A stretch of DNA of 64,000 bases from Cornus controversa (lineage: Eukaryota > Streptophyta > Magnoliopsida > Cornales > Cornaceae): NCBI GenBank assembly GCA_026545225.1, contig CM048846.1, forward strand, positions 52,568,270 to 52,632,269, written 5' to 3'. Below are positions 42,988-54,806 of the stretch, piece after piece (positions within the stretch are counted from its first letter, which is position 1; each line of letters starts with the position of its first letter). The position numbers and the translations under genes are program-made. The notes under the pieces are model-generated. The model was not told where the DNA came from. It saw nothing but the letters and a program-made list of their open reading frames with translations, and made no database searches.

Positions 42988-43341
42988 CTAAGTGGTTCTA
43001 TCACAAGTGGATCTAAACCACCTCCATTGAAATGTAGATATGTAACAATATAGAAATCTACACAAATGTTTTATATATCTCCATTGGTTTATTTGAAAGT
43101 TCTTTTTATCCAAACTTGATACAGAGCAGAACAATTGCTCTACCTGCATTTTTCTATCTACCATAGCCTCTACACAAGGATAAAACTCAATTGAAAAAAG
43201 ATTCTGAGAGAGAGCTAACATTGCTCCAGATGAGGGAGGATAACTCTCTGGTAAGGCTAGTTCTGGACAATCTTGTTTTCCAATACCAATTAATACAAGC
43301 ATAAAATACAAAGATGGAAAACTTTTGTGATGGATGTCCAA
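42988..43341 (-). CDS. hypothetical ORF, possible exon
   Basis: 117 codons, minus strand. The central part CPELALPESYPPSSGAMLAL and QNLFSIEFYPCVEAMVDRKM is protein-like in composition; both ends are not. It could be an exon of an unrecognised gene. No domain recognised and splice sites not resolved. Confidence 0.25.
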   Translation of the reverse strand: MDIHHKSFPSLYFMLVLIGIGKQDCPELALPESYPPSSGAMLALSQNLFSIEFYPCVEAMVDRKMQVEQLFCSVSSLDKKNFQINQWRYIKHLCRFLYCYISTFQWRWFRSTCDRTT

Positions 43342-44310
43342 GTTTTCATCCTGAATGATGAGTCACCCTTGAGTGAGATAAGTTTCCATGTTTCTCTCTT
43401 GCTGTCCAATGCAAGGAATTAAACACCAAGCTCTGCACGACAATAAACTTGTGAGAACAGAAGAATTCTGAACAGAAACAACTCATGTCTTAAATAAGAT
43501 AGGATAATGTCCAAAAGAGTACAACGGAACAAAATATAAGGGAAAAAACCAGTTCAGAAATATATATTATATTTATAAATTTAAGCAAAACCACCACGGT
43601 GTATATAATCAGCCAAAGGAGAACCTCAAATATACCACCAGGCACTCAAAACAGTTTATTTTCTTAATTTTGTTTTACATTAAATTCAAGAATACTTCAA
43701 ACGACTAATTTTGTTTTCTTAATTCTCCGCACTTCACCAAAAATGATGTTTTAGTTATCTATGTCTTCTTTGTAGTTTCTCAGCTTTACTAAATTATTGC
43801 ATTAGAAGCCTTAATTATTTTTACTTTTTCTGAAAAACAAGACACCGATCATTGATCTACATCATCGCAAGAGGATGCCTTTTCCGGAAACTAGAAGCTT
43901 AAATCAAGTAGTTAAACCCTAGAAACAAGATTAAGGATCATTGTTTTATGGACTCAGAGTTATAGACTAACAAACCAAAATTCAAAAAAATTGCTCAAAA
44001 ATGAATTTTCTAACATATATGCTTTTTGGTATGAAATTACCATATTTAATATTTTTATGGTAATCGATCTACCCATCACCCAGACCCCACTCAAGCGGGA
44101 GCCTTGTGCACTGGATACAGCCTTTTTTTTTATAATCGATCTACCCATCAGCCTAAGCCCTAGGCTAGACTCCCAATGTATCCCTTAAGTTGCCAGCAGG
44201 AATAAGAATTGAGTATTCAATTAACCATAACTATGACAAAATGTAAGAAATACTCTTCAAATTTCAACTGAATCTTACCTTAAATTTGGCTTGACAGTGT
44301 TACAGATATA
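43342..44310. other. unassigned intergenic sequence
   Basis: No supportable gene. Two near-identical short segments, ATCGATCTACCCATCACCC and ATCGATCTACCCATCAGCC, occur at about 44063 and 44137. Confidence 0.35.
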
Positions 44311-44342
44311 CCTATAGCTTGGTGGTCCAAACTCTGCATTTA

Positions 44343-44935
44343 TATTGTATATAAGTTTTTTCTATGAAGTTGGTGTTTCATACTTCCTTTATCTGTTTGC
44401 TTGGGTGTGAGATTTTCATAGGGTTACATATATGCTAAGTTAACTAGATTGAGTTAATTAGAGCATTTATACCTGTCAAAATCCATATGTTGTTTGTTCC
44501 TTTAAGTTGTGCTACTTCATTCCCGAGAATTGCTTACTTGTTACCAAGATTAACACAAGTTGAACAGCTTACCTTCTTTGATTCTAGTGCTGAAAGAGAC
44601 TTTCTGTCATAAAAGCTCGGCAATGGCAACACTTTGAATTTGGAACTCTAATGAAATTAACTGCTCTCCAGTTCATCACCTTCCTAGTTTTTCACTCATA
44701 CATTTATGGCAATGCCTAATTATAAATGAAAGGCTTTTCACTACTGGACTGGAAAAAGTCGAGGCTCAAACATCTTTGAATTAATTTTATTAGGTAAAAG
44801 ATGGAAAACCAAGAAATAAGAAATGGGTAATCTCATTGCATACCTTGGCCTTGATTTGTTTCTTCCTTTCAACCTCTTTTACTTGAACTTTATCCTTAGT
44901 TTTGGGATGATTCTGTTTCAGAAGTCAATGAAGAG
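44343..44935. repeat. direct duplication, copy 1
   Basis: Aligns with 45851-46720 from TGAAGTTGGT.TTTCATACTT through TTAGTTTTGGGA. Shared landmarks are CATATGTTGTTTGTTCC, AACACAAGTT.AACAGCTTACC and AAAAGTCGAGGCTCAAACAT. On the minus strand the last part could be an exon ending at AAG|GTATGC (about 44845), coding KEVERKKQIKAK. The gene is not recognised. Confidence 0.8.
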
Positions 44936-44989
44936 ACATGTTTGCTAAGTGCCATAAAAATTTATAAAGGCATAACAAAATGTTTTTGA

Positions 44990-45840
44990 CAAATAATAAC
45001 AATGGGTGGAATATGTTGTGTTAGGCTTCTTTCCAACTATGTAGGAAATAAAATAAAGATATGTGGTCAATTGAAATAAACCTTTCACATAAACAGAAAA
45101 TCAAAGTTCTCTGTCGAAAAATAACTCAATTGCTTTCTCTCTCTAAAAATAATAGTTTTTCTGAAAGTGTAATTAGAGAGAACATACAAGTGTTTATATA
45201 GATGATTAAGTCCTGAATTTCCTTGAAAAACAAGTTAAAATCCAATTAGAAACGTATCCCAATGTTTGAGGAAAGTTTAGAGACCAATCCCAGTCAAAAC
45301 AGGACGTTACTTAACAAATAAGCAAGTGTTAGCATGCATTGACCGGTCCATGTGAACTAAACTTAGATGGACCGGTCCACTGAGTCCAAAAACCTGATTT
45401 TGAGATCCGAGAGTTCATGGACCGGTCCAGGGAATGTTTGAACCAGTCCAACTTTGAAATTTTCAAAAAATCACTCTTGAAACCCTAATTTTCAAAGTCG
45501 GATATCATCTTTTCTAAAACTAAGTGTCCTCACCAACTTACCTGGACTACATGACTCTCATACTTGATCAATGATGTCTATGCACATTTGTAACCTCTTC
45601 AATGCTTCAAATGATCAAGTTCCTTGTCTAGATCATTGATGCATTCTTCAGATGATCAAGCTCCTTGTTTATGTCATTGATGGTCTAATCATATGCCTGC
45701 ATTGGTGAAGAACACGGTCCTTGCTCCCGGTCTTCAATTGCATGATCGATTACAAGAATTTAAACGAAAAGTTACAACTCGATCATTCTCAGTTTTGACA
45801 CTGACGATTGTCAATTACAATTTATACGCCACAAGTGTTT
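44990..45840 (-). mobile_element. possible solo LTR with ACCGGT palindromes
   Basis: Lies between the two duplication copies. The minus strand reads TATATAAACACTTGTATG (about 45185-45205), a promoter-like start. GGACCGGTCCA or close forms occur at about 45342, 45368 and 45419, and a diverged form at 45443. Boundaries are unclear and no target duplication was identified. Confidence 0.4.
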
Positions 45841-45850
45841 TATTTAAGAT

Positions 45851-46720
45851 TTTTTGATGAAGTTGGTATTTCATACTTCCTTTATCTGTTTGTTTGGGTG
45901 TGAGATTTTCATAGAGTTAAATATATACTAAGTTAAATAGATTGAGTTTATTAAAACATTTGGACCTGTCAAAATCCATATGTTGTTTGTTCCTTTAAGT
46001 TGTGCTATTTCATTCCCTAGAATTGCTAACTTGTCACCAAGATTAACACAAGTTCAACAGCTTACCTTTTCAATTCTAGTGCTGAAGGGAGTCTGATGGA
46101 GATCCTGAGTCGAGTGGTCTACGCACTAACTATAGGCGTAGACGTAGAGGATGATTTTGATTTATTTTATTTTATATGTATTTTCCTTATTTATTTAGGG
46201 TTTTGTTTTCCTTTAGGATTATTGTTTTGCCTATTTATATGGGTAGCTAATACATTGTAACGGCACTTTTTGATGATTATTATTGAATACAAAATTTATT
46301 GAGATTTTTCCTCTCCCTCTGTTCTTCTTCTTCTTCTCTCTTTCTCTCTTCTTCTTCCCCTCTCTCTCCCATTCTTTCAAGCCTCCTGCATCAGAGTCCT
46401 TTATGTGATAAAAGCTCAGCAATGTCGACACTTTGAATTTGGACCTCTTACGAAATTTACTATCCAGCTCAGCACCTTCTTGTTTCTTCACTCATACATT
46501 TGTGGCAATAAGTCTAATTATAAATGAAAACCTTTTCACTATGGACTCGAAAAAGTCGAGGCTCAAACATCTTTGAATCAATTTTATTAGGTAAAAAGAT
46601 GGAAACCCAAGAAATAAGAAATGGGTAATCTCATTGTATACCTTGGCCTTGATTTGTTTCTTCCTTTCAACCTCTTTTACTTGAACTTTATCCTTAGTTT
46701 TGGGACGATTCTCTGTTCTG
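45851..46720. repeat. direct duplication, copy 2
   Basis: Second copy of 44343-44935, about 1.5 kb away, longer by the 300-bp solo LTR at 46094-46393. Outside the LTR the two copies are similar throughout with scattered substitutions. Confidence 0.8.
46094..46393 (+). mobile_element. solo LTR with target duplication GAGTC
   Basis: 300 bp starting TGATGGAGATCC and ending CCTGCATCA, flanked by perfect GAGTC pentamers (46089-46093 and 46394-46398). Copy 1 of the duplication has the uninterrupted sequence GCTGAAAGAGACTTTCTGTC at the same place. A TTTATATGGGTAGC stretch (about 46235) and a CT-rich tract (46311-46372) fit a short LTR promoter and leader. Left by recombination between two LTRs of a full element. 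Confidence 0.9.
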
Positions 46721-46739
46721 TATAGTGATAAAAGCAATA

Positions 46740-49490
46740 AGTTCTCCTGTATTAGAATTTTTTTTCAGTCTCTGGAGGAATTCCTTAATTTGGATATCTT
46801 TTAATTAGAACTCCAGATTCCAATAAATAATTAAAGACAAAACAAAGATAACCCATAGGCTGGCCTCCATTGAACCCCTTAAGCTGCTTGTGGAAACAGG
46901 ATTTAAGGACTCAACCGCACATCCTCCCTAAAAGAGAGGTACTGATTACCACTGGGACAACAATAACAATAACCAAGTACTAGTGTGTGCGTGTCAGTGT
47001 GTGTGTGTGTATATAACTATATATATATATAAAGTACTAAGGGAAAGAAAAAAGCATGTTAAGCCACATGAAATTGAACTTGTGACCTTCATCATCAGAC
47101 TCGTGGCAGAGCAAGCACTTGACACATGAAACAAGGCCATCTAAGAATCCTCTTATGCTGTGTTGAGAAGAACATGATAAGACAAGCTTTTCTCCTGTTT
47201 TCCTTCTGAAAAAAAAAAAAAGAGAGCTGATTATTAAAGCTGTAAAAGATATACATCTTTAAATTGATTATTAGGCTGGAAACACGTTAAATCAAAGGGA
47301 AAGAAAGAGGAATGTTTGAATTATAAAATTTAAAAGAAGAAGAAAAAGAAATACAAAAACAAGTGTATATATAGGCCAAAAATTTCTCTCAAAATGATTT
47401 TTCAAATTTTCTAATAATCCCAAGCCTTTTCACCAGGCTAAGTTGACTTGAGAACTTGACTCCACTATCTTCCCAATCGGAGAACAATTGCAAATGCCAC
47501 CAAGCCTTTTTCCCATCTGGATAATGACCGTAATGCCAACAATATAGACAACAATGGCCAAAATTTATTTGCTCGAAGTGTGGACACCGAGAAATGATAG
47601 GAAGAGAGAAGAAAATAAAAGTTTCGTTCTCATATTTTTCTTACTTGAGTCATGAGAAAATGAGAAGCTAACTGCAATTTCGATATTTGAAATAGATTTT
47701 CATTTCAGAAACTAAAACAACAGTGTCTTTCCCTCCATTAGTTTTGGGTAGGATGAAAATTTGAGAGGAAGGAATAATGTAAAATGGCTTTCTCAAGTTC
47801 TGTCAAATATATGGAACATCCTTTTCTCTAAGGCACTAATTAGAAATTTATTATATTAATTCAATTTGTTCTAGAATTTCTTTCCTCAAATCTACTTCTT
47901 AAAATTCCATCCACTAAATCTTCAAATTAACAACAAAACGCACCATATAGTGTGTTCCTAAATTTGTGCAAAACAATGCCAAAGTAAGGTCATGAACTCA
48001 TACAGCATATAGAGTCCCATATAAACAGACAAGTTATATATGTCATGTGGATGCAAGGATTTAATCCCATGATTACATATGAAATTAAGTGAACAGAGAT
48101 TGCAGTTCACAAACAAAAGCTTCACATTGGTCAAAATAATTCCACCTGGGGAATCAAACAGTCACCATCAGACCCTTCAAATGGAATGGCAAATGATGAT
48201 TAACCCAATGAAAGATATGTGGTCAATTGAAATAAGCCTTTCACATTATGAATTTGTGATTTCAAGCATTGAGAGACCTAAAAAGACAAAAATTAACACA
48301 TAACAAAGACTATTACAAAATTCTTCCAAATTGTGCATTTAATCAGCTTTTGTAGGAAAAAGAAAAAAACAATGTAAATTAGCTAAACACCAAATCATGC
48401 AGATTATCAGATCCTCAATGTTATGGTCTCCTACAATGAAGGAAATATCCAATGCCCAAATATCAAACCGTGATAGTATATATTATAACTCCAACATAAT
48501 AGAATATAAAAAATGTGATACCCGTATTGCATTAAGAAGTAAAAGTACACAAATTTGAAATGAATTTATTGAATGTCCATAGGACATGTGCCTAAAGTAT
48601 CAATCTAATGGTGCCAATATAAGAAATCAAATTTCTGGGTCTATAATCTATATCCAATGTCAAACACCTAAATGCCAGAAAAATCTCCCAAAACATAGAA
48701 ACCCACTGATTCAAGTTCAAACCCAGGATTGCTTCAAACATTTGATCCTTAGCTGGGCATGAAAAGACATCACAGAGTAGCAAATGTTGGGAAAAGAACA
48801 TGTGGACAATCACATTCAATTCAACTTCTAATACCTTGAAGAAAAGTTAATATTATACTATTCCCCCGGAAGTTTAAAATCGAAGCAATTAAAAACCCAA
48901 AAGGCAAATACATGAAATAATATAAGATGAAATGAAAAGAAATGATTTTCTTAGTTTGGATTCTGAGTCAAAATTTTCATACCGGGAGTCAGAGAGAGAG
49001 AGAGTATCTAATTCTTGGATATTTGCATGTGTTGGAGGATAGCATGAATGGGTCTTCTCAACTTGCTCCTCTATGGATACCCAAGTTTTTTGACCTTCAG
49101 TTTCCATTTGACGGGAACCTATACAGGATACAATCGAACTCAATTGAAGCCTCAATGTCATTAAAATATTGGAAGAGCCATTATTTTACAAGCATTTTAT
49201 TAAAATTTTCATTGTTATTTTGATTAAGAGTACACAAATCCATTATAAAATCAATAGAACAGAAAGAAACTAACACATTAACACTAGTGAAAAGTGGGAT
49301 CTTGCTTTATATCTCTTTATTTTCTGGTTAATATTTTTGTGAAAATCATGATAGCTCAAGATGTTGGTGTGATTTTAGGGATTGAGTAATTAATTTACAT
49401 GATGAGTTTTGAAAAATTAATTAACTTTGAAGAAAGAGATGAAACTATCATGCATATTATTGAATATTTGCACTTAGTAGTGTTTAGGGC
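46740..49490. other. intergenic region downstream of the TNL gene
   Basis: No gene recognised. A (GT)n/(TA)n tract is at about 46983-47031. A minus-strand stretch at 49161-48889 (ending VEKTHSCYPPTHANIQELDT onward) lies just beyond the last TNL exon and could be a further exon, since a consensus GTGAGT donor overlaps the TNL stop codon. This is unproven. Confidence 0.35.
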
Positions 49491-49495
49491 AAGGT

Positions 49496-49939
49496 CTACT
49501 CACCTTGCTCCGATGTCTCAGCTTGCTCCTCCTCCATTACTAGATGGATACCCCATTTCTTGACTTTCGCATGGCCATAAATTGAAGCCTCAATATCACA
49601 AACATTGTGAGGGCCTGCGCTGAGCTTCGCTTTCTTGTTCATCAGATTTTTAATTGGTCGATACGCCTTTTCATCCTCATCATAATATTCTGCTTTGTGA
49701 CTAAAAATTACATGGTTTGGCCCAACAAACATGGTGCCGGAACCCTTTTCCGCCAAGGAAAAACCATTGATTTTGATATCATGGAAATCCAAGGCAGCAA
49801 AGACAGCAATTCCTTTGATGTTGTTGTAATAAGGTAGATCATCCACCCGCAAACACACTGAAGAAGAGCCTTCATCCTCAATCTTATGGCTAAACCAATG
49901 CGGAATCTCAGTTACTGGAAAAACGATTACAAAATTTTC
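49496..49939 (-). other. TNL exon 5: C-terminal post-LRR domain
   Basis: ENFVIVFPVTEIPHWFSHKI matches the opening of the C-JID/post-LRR domain of TNLs (usual PGSEIPEWFSHQ). It continues SSSVCLRVDDLPYYNNIKGI and AKVKKWGIHLVMEEEQAETS to a TAG. The end CAAGGTGAGTAG also reads as a donor CAAG|GTGAGT, so another short exon may exist. Confidence 0.85.
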
Positions 49940-52900
49940 CTGTTGCATAAAATACATAGAGATGATATATATTTGGCATATTGTTCCTGATACATATATA
50001 TATATATATCAAAAGAGAGAGAGGGGAAAACCTGGAGCTGACTTTGTGATGATATATTCGGCATGTTGTTCCTATCATCCATAACCAATTTGTGGCACTC
50101 GGTGAATATGAATTTTCGATAGACTGGACTGCCTCTTGGTGGAATCCAATACCGTTCCAACGATTTGCAACCATTTGCATTCACATAGTCTATAGATGAT
50201 GGAAGTGACGTCAACGTTCGGAGAATTCTGCAATGTTCCAAATGAAGCTTTGACAGATCCATGAGTTGAATGAAACTTGCTGGTATGCTAACGAAATTGT
50301 TTTTGCTTACATCTAAAACTTCTAACGAGGATAGGCTACCAATATCATTGGGAAAGGATTCTTCTGATAAATTGCAGTTTTGGAGATGTAATTTATTTAA
50401 AGTGCACAAACCAGAAAGCAATTCCAGTTGCAAATAAGTTGAATTAGCACTTGTTCTCTTTCCCAAGAATGAATATGACATCAATGAACTTGGCTTCTTG
50501 GGAGATCGCCCTTGAAAATCATCGAGATTAAGACTCGTAATGTTACTCAAGTGTGCAATAGATGATGGTAACTGTTTATAGCAGTTCCTCCAATGTAAAG
50601 AAAAAATAAATCCTTCATTCTAGAAAAAATGTTGCTAGGAACACTTTTAAGCTTTTGGCACCCCTTAAGATTTAAATACACAAGCCCATTAAGATGCTCA
50701 ATGGATGAGGGTAAATCATTTATTCCACTACCCTCTAAAACAAGGTTCTCCAAACAATCCATATCCCCCTGAATCTCTGGAAATTTCTCAAGTTTTACAC
50801 ATTCTGACAGATCAAAAACTTTCAAATTTTTTAACTCAATGCTTGTTGGGAGACTCCTCAGTTTTGAACATTTCTGAAGACGCACTTCAATAAGCCTCTC
50901 GTGAACTCCGCTGGAAAGGTGAACCTTAACTAGATTTGAACATTCTCGAAGACTTAAAATCTCGAGACATGGGAGGCAGGACAAATCAGGAGTTTTGTCC
51001 AAATATGGGCAGTAACTGAGATCAAGGGTTTTTAAATTCTTTGGAAACTGCAAAGCAAATAAGCGATCAATGAAAGAAATAAATTAATTTCAATAACTCA
51101 GCAGTACTATTCATATGAAAGTAAGTGTGCAAATAAATTTTGAACATACGTTGTTACCCATCGGAATTTGTTTGATTTGGCTATGAGGAAGCTGGAGTGT
51201 AACAAGATTTTTCAGATGGAAATTGGATGGCAAAGAACCTGTTGGATAACCATCCCAAACAAGATAACGTAATTCATTTGACAGATATGTAAGCTGTCCG
51301 CAAAGCCGTACACCACTAAGTTTGAGCAATTTGAGTTTCTTCATCTTTGCAAAGACATCAACATTTACATGTAACTCCTCTGATAGGTGGTCATGAGGCA
51401 TGTTTAGCATAATGCCTTTAATTTTTTCTGTTGCCTAATTACCAAGAACATGGTATAAGTTACCAAATTGCATTAAAATCTAATTAAAAATATACAAGTT
51501 TACAAGTGCTTATATAAAAAAAGATAAAGCAAAGTCTATCTTTTGCAAACTACTTGAATGTGAAAAGAAACTTATATATAATTTGAACATACCGTATTAT
51601 CTCTGAGTACTTCATAGATATCTTCATGAAACCACAACCTTCTGCGTTCGCCAGGATAATCAGGTGATTCTTGATAAACAACTTCCCTACCCATTTCTTG
51701 TATCAAATCATGCATAATCAACCTTCTGCCATCCGTGATAGTAATAAGGAACCGATTAATAAGAACAGCTATTCCAATGCGCGGGTAAGAGCCACAACTC
51801 TCTAGTAAATCAATCACATGTTTCTCATCCCATCCATTGAAAAAACATGCAATGTCGAGGAATATATTCTTTTGATCTATGTCATCAAGGCCATCATAGC
51901 TTAGCCGAAGAACATCTTGAATTTGTTTGTTTGGGATTCTTTGAAGTTTATCCAATTCACTTTTCCACTCTTGTTTGTTTCTTTTATATAATAAAGAACC
52001 CAAAATTTGAAGAGCTAATGGAAGGCCTTGTGCATAATTTATTACACAACGTGAGAGTTCTAAATAATCCTCTTCAGGATATTTCTTCGAGAAGGCATGC
52101 CAACTAAAAAGTTGAAGAGCTTCATCGTTATTAAATAGCTCAACCCTATATATTTCATAATCAACTTTATTTTCTACCAACAAACGTTCATTTCTAGTAG
52201 TAACGATGATCCTACTTCCAAAATAAAACCAATCCTTTCCTCCAGCTAAATTTTTTAATTGATCCACATTATCCACATCATCAAAAACTACAAGAACCTT
52301 CTTGTGACATAGTCTTTGCTTTATCACATTGATTCCATAGTGAACATTGCATATCTCTAAATCTTCTTCCATGAGAATGCCTTTCAAGAGTTGTTGTTGG
52401 AGATAAGCTAGACCATGCTTTTTTGATTCTTCTCTTACAATGCCAAGGAAAAGACAACTTTCAAATTGATCACATATTTGATTGAAAACAGCTTTGGCAA
52501 TAGTTGTCTTACCTATTCCCCCAGTTCCACAAATCCCCATAATCCGCAAATCTTTTAACCCACTGTCTAGCAAAGTGATCACTTTATCCACACGAGAATC
52601 TATACCCACTTCATACGTGGTAACATTTAGTGCTAGGCGCCCCAAAACTTTTAAAATTTCTTGAACAATTTTCTGGATAAACTTTGCCTCATGCCTATCA
52701 AGTACAATGCACATTTAAACAAATAGAGTTGGTTTCATTGTACTAATAAGAGAAATAAAATTGAAGTTACTATAATGAATAGTTCTGTCAATTATAACAA
52801 ATATATGGGTAAATAATAATATGGGAATAAGGCAAGGATGATGATGATATGAGTAAATAATAAATAATAAACAACTGAATTCGTGAATCAAAATGTTAGA

Positions 52901-54617
52901 AATAGATTAATAAATCTCTAAAATGTTGATAACTAACTGATAATAATAAAGATAAGAGTGGGAGAATCCACAACCCAAATCATGATACCTTTCATATATA
53001 ATTCTGGGTCAATTACCGGGAAAAAAATATACAAGGGTCCATAGTGGGAGTATGTAAGTGGGACCATTTTCACTGAATGATACATTTTCATTGGCCGGGC
53101 ATACTAAAATGACTCGATATACCCGGCTGACTGAATATCTACTCCCATAGTGGATGCGCAAATTGTGCTAGTAGCTAGGCACTCACATAAGAGAGAGGAG
53201 AAACTGCTCAATATAAAATCAAAATGATCTTTCAGATTAAAACGAGTGAGGATAATAAAAAATGAAGAAGCAAGCAATTGGGTGCGGATAATAGAAAACA
53301 TAGTTCGCCTATGAATGAATTTAAGATTAAAACACCTAATAGAAACTATCTTCTTTTCTACTAGTCTCGAAACCTTGACCGGAGACTTGAAATTTAATAA
53401 TTAAAGCCACCACGACAAAGGTAGACCAATACTCCTAATAGAAACTAAAATATATTGAATTGGCTATTGAGTTAGTCTAGTGGTATCGATCTCCTCTCCT
53501 CCAAATTGAGAGGATGAGGATTCAACTAAACAAAGGGGCAAAATCTGTGTTATTTGCTGGGGTAAAAATAATGATAGTAGTAGTAGCAGTATAGGCTATT
53601 GTGCAATTTATCTCAGTAAAAAAAAAAAATACAATTTGATAATATAAATTGTGCTACATGTTTACTTAAGTATTCCAACGTCTTTTAGCTAAACTTTTGC
53701 ACATATTCCATATTTCAGCATTTGATATCAATTTGAAAATTGATAACCTTATAAAAAATGATGCACTTCGAATCATAATCCGAAGCATGATAAGCACTAG
53801 TAACCTCAGACATACAGAGCACAACCATTTTTACGAATTTCTCTTATGATGCACTTCCATTCATAATCGGAACTAATTTCTTGATGTAATAATTACTTGG
53901 GGCAACCAAGGGGTAGATATTAGTGCTCAAATTCTGTAATGAATATGAAAGACCTTTTATATATCTAGGACCTATTTCTAACTTTTTTTCAAGGATGTTA
54001 ATATTGATGAAGTTCATCTTGGTTTTCACCACAAACAATAAATCGAATAAAACAAAACATTTAAGCTTAAATACTGATAGAAGCATATGTAATATTATAG
54101 TTTGAGTTGGTAATTAGTCTAATTACCCATTGTTTAAATTCCACCCGCTTAAATTTGCTGCCTCAACCAAAGCTTCCCTCCACCTCTGCACCTTTTCTTT
54201 GTCGTCCCCAAAAGTTTCTTCGTGTTTGGCAAATGCTTCTGCAAAACTTCCCTTTTGTTTCCGTATGTCTGAGGGATCCATATTGTAGAAGACTGGCAAA
54301 ACTGTCTGTCCGATTGTGCTCTTGCATTCAATGATCTCTACGAGTTCATCCAAACACCACGAGGATGATGCATAGTTGTTCGAGAAAATGATGATTGCGA
54401 TTCTCGATTCCTTGATAGCCTTGAAGAGTGCCGGAGAAATTGATTCTCCTCTCTCAAGTTTCTCGTCATCTTTGAAAGTGTAAATTCCTTTCTGTTTCAG
54501 AACCATATAGAGATGGTCCACAAAGTTCTTGCGAGTGTCGTCGCCTCTGAAACTCAAGAAGACATCATAAATCCATCGAGAAATAAAAGAAGAAGAAGAA
54601 GAAGCAGCAGCCGCCAT
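49496..54617 (-). CDS. TNL disease-resistance gene (TIR-NB-ARC-LRR-C-JID), one-base frameshift
   Basis: Five exons on the minus strand: 54617-54127, 52694-51593, 51434-51150, 51047-50032, 49939-49496. Introns have GT..AG ends and phases fit at every junction. The product (about 1,110 residues) would be an intracellular immune receptor that senses pathogen effectors; TIR domains of this family cleave NAD+ on activation. Motifs in order: TIR with WCLDEL, P-loop GGIGKTT, kinase-2 VLVVFDDVD, GSRIIVTTR, GLPLAL, FLDIACFF, MHD, leucine-rich repeats, then a post-LRR domain. Exon 4 is 1016 nt where 1017 would keep frame; the lost base is near 50570-50577. As read, translation stops soon after IGGTAIN. 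It is therefore a pseudogene, a truncated receptor or a sequencing error. The start MAAAASSSSS is preferred; an in-frame ATG lies 14 codons upstream. Confidence 0.92.
50032..51047 (-). other. TNL exon 4: leucine-rich repeats, frameshifted
   Basis: Repeats include NLKTLDLSYCPYLDKTPDLS, LEILSLRECSNLVKVHLSSG, LKNLKVFDLSECVKLEKFPE, LVYLNLKGCQKLKSVPSNIF and, after the frame break, LCTLNKLHLQNCNLSEESFP and LEVLDVSKNNFVSIPASFIQ. The break is at the short A-run AAAC/AAACA around 50570-50577. The downstream frame is open to the donor CAG|GTTTTC and keeps LRR register, which argues for a single recent deletion or a read error. Confidence 0.9.
51150..51434 (-). other. TNL exon 3: start of LRR
   Basis: 95 codons, phase 0 on both sides. 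ATEKIKGIMLNMPHDHL then FAKMKKLKLLKLSGVRL and YLSNELRYLVWDGYPTGSLP, the standard linker and first repeats of TNL proteins (the family's ELRYLRWHGYPLKSLP). Confidence 0.9.
51593..52694 (-). other. TNL exon 2: NB-ARC domain
   Basis: 1102 nt. Begins HEAKFIQKIVQEILKVL and continues with the nucleotide-binding switch: GICGTGGIGKTTIAKAVF (P-loop), KKVLVVFDDVDNVDQL (Walker B), FGSRIIVTTRNERLL (RNBS-B/sensor), YAQGLPLALQILGSLL (GLPL), KNIFLDIACFFNG (RNBS-D of TNL type), RRLIMHDLIQEMGREVV (MHD with intact His-Asp). The exon ends at DNT with donor GTATGT. Full-length and with no internal stop, so the ATP/ADP switch looks functional. Confidence 0.95.
52695..54126 (-). other. TNL intron 1
   Basis: 1432-bp intron, GTAATT..TTGATAG. 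AT-rich; no nested element recognised. Contains the sequence TGAGTTAGTCTAGTGGTA near 53470, a Helitron- or tRNA-like fragment that I did not develop into a tRNA call. Confidence 0.75.
54127..54617 (-). other. TNL exon 1: TIR domain
   Basis: Codes for 163 residues plus two bases. After a short Ala/Ser N-terminus comes the TIR fold: YDVFLSFRGDDTRKNFVDHL (betaA and the conserved RGxDTR), the BB-loop region YTFKDDEKLERGESI, IIIFSNNYASSSWCLDELVE with the conserved catalytic-position Glu after WCLD, and PVFYNMDPSDIRKQKGSFAE. Helix E (EKVQRWREALVEAANLSGW) completes the domain. The donor is GG|GTAATT. The 5' three quarters are duplicated at 58964-59347. Confidence 0.92.
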
Positions 54618-54806
54618 ATTTTGATGCTTGTGATACTTCAAGTGGAAGGATCCATCCATCAGTCTTTCAATCTACACATCGCTGACCTGCACTTTCCACC
54701 TAGTTCACCGATCTCACGAAGTCTGATTTGGCTCTCTGTTGTCCACCAACGAAAATCCAAACAACTCCACCAGCGATCTCAAAATTGATCAAAAGGACAG
54801 TGTGGT

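Noticed and set aside
43380-43520. Similarity of this stretch to 56760-56940 and 60890-61010
   Set aside because: A few shared words (CTCTGCA.GACAATAAA-like, AAGAGTACAA) but too weak by eye to claim a further duplication copy.
53465-53520. tRNA-like stretch (GTTAGTCTAGTGGTATCGATCTCC)
   Set aside because: Resembles an A box and part of a tRNA or SINE head but I could not pair a full cloverleaf.
54513-54788. 91-codon plus-strand ORF with an Arg run, repeated at 59243
   Set aside because: Antisense of the TNL start region; the Arg run is the complement of the Ser codons of the TIR exon.
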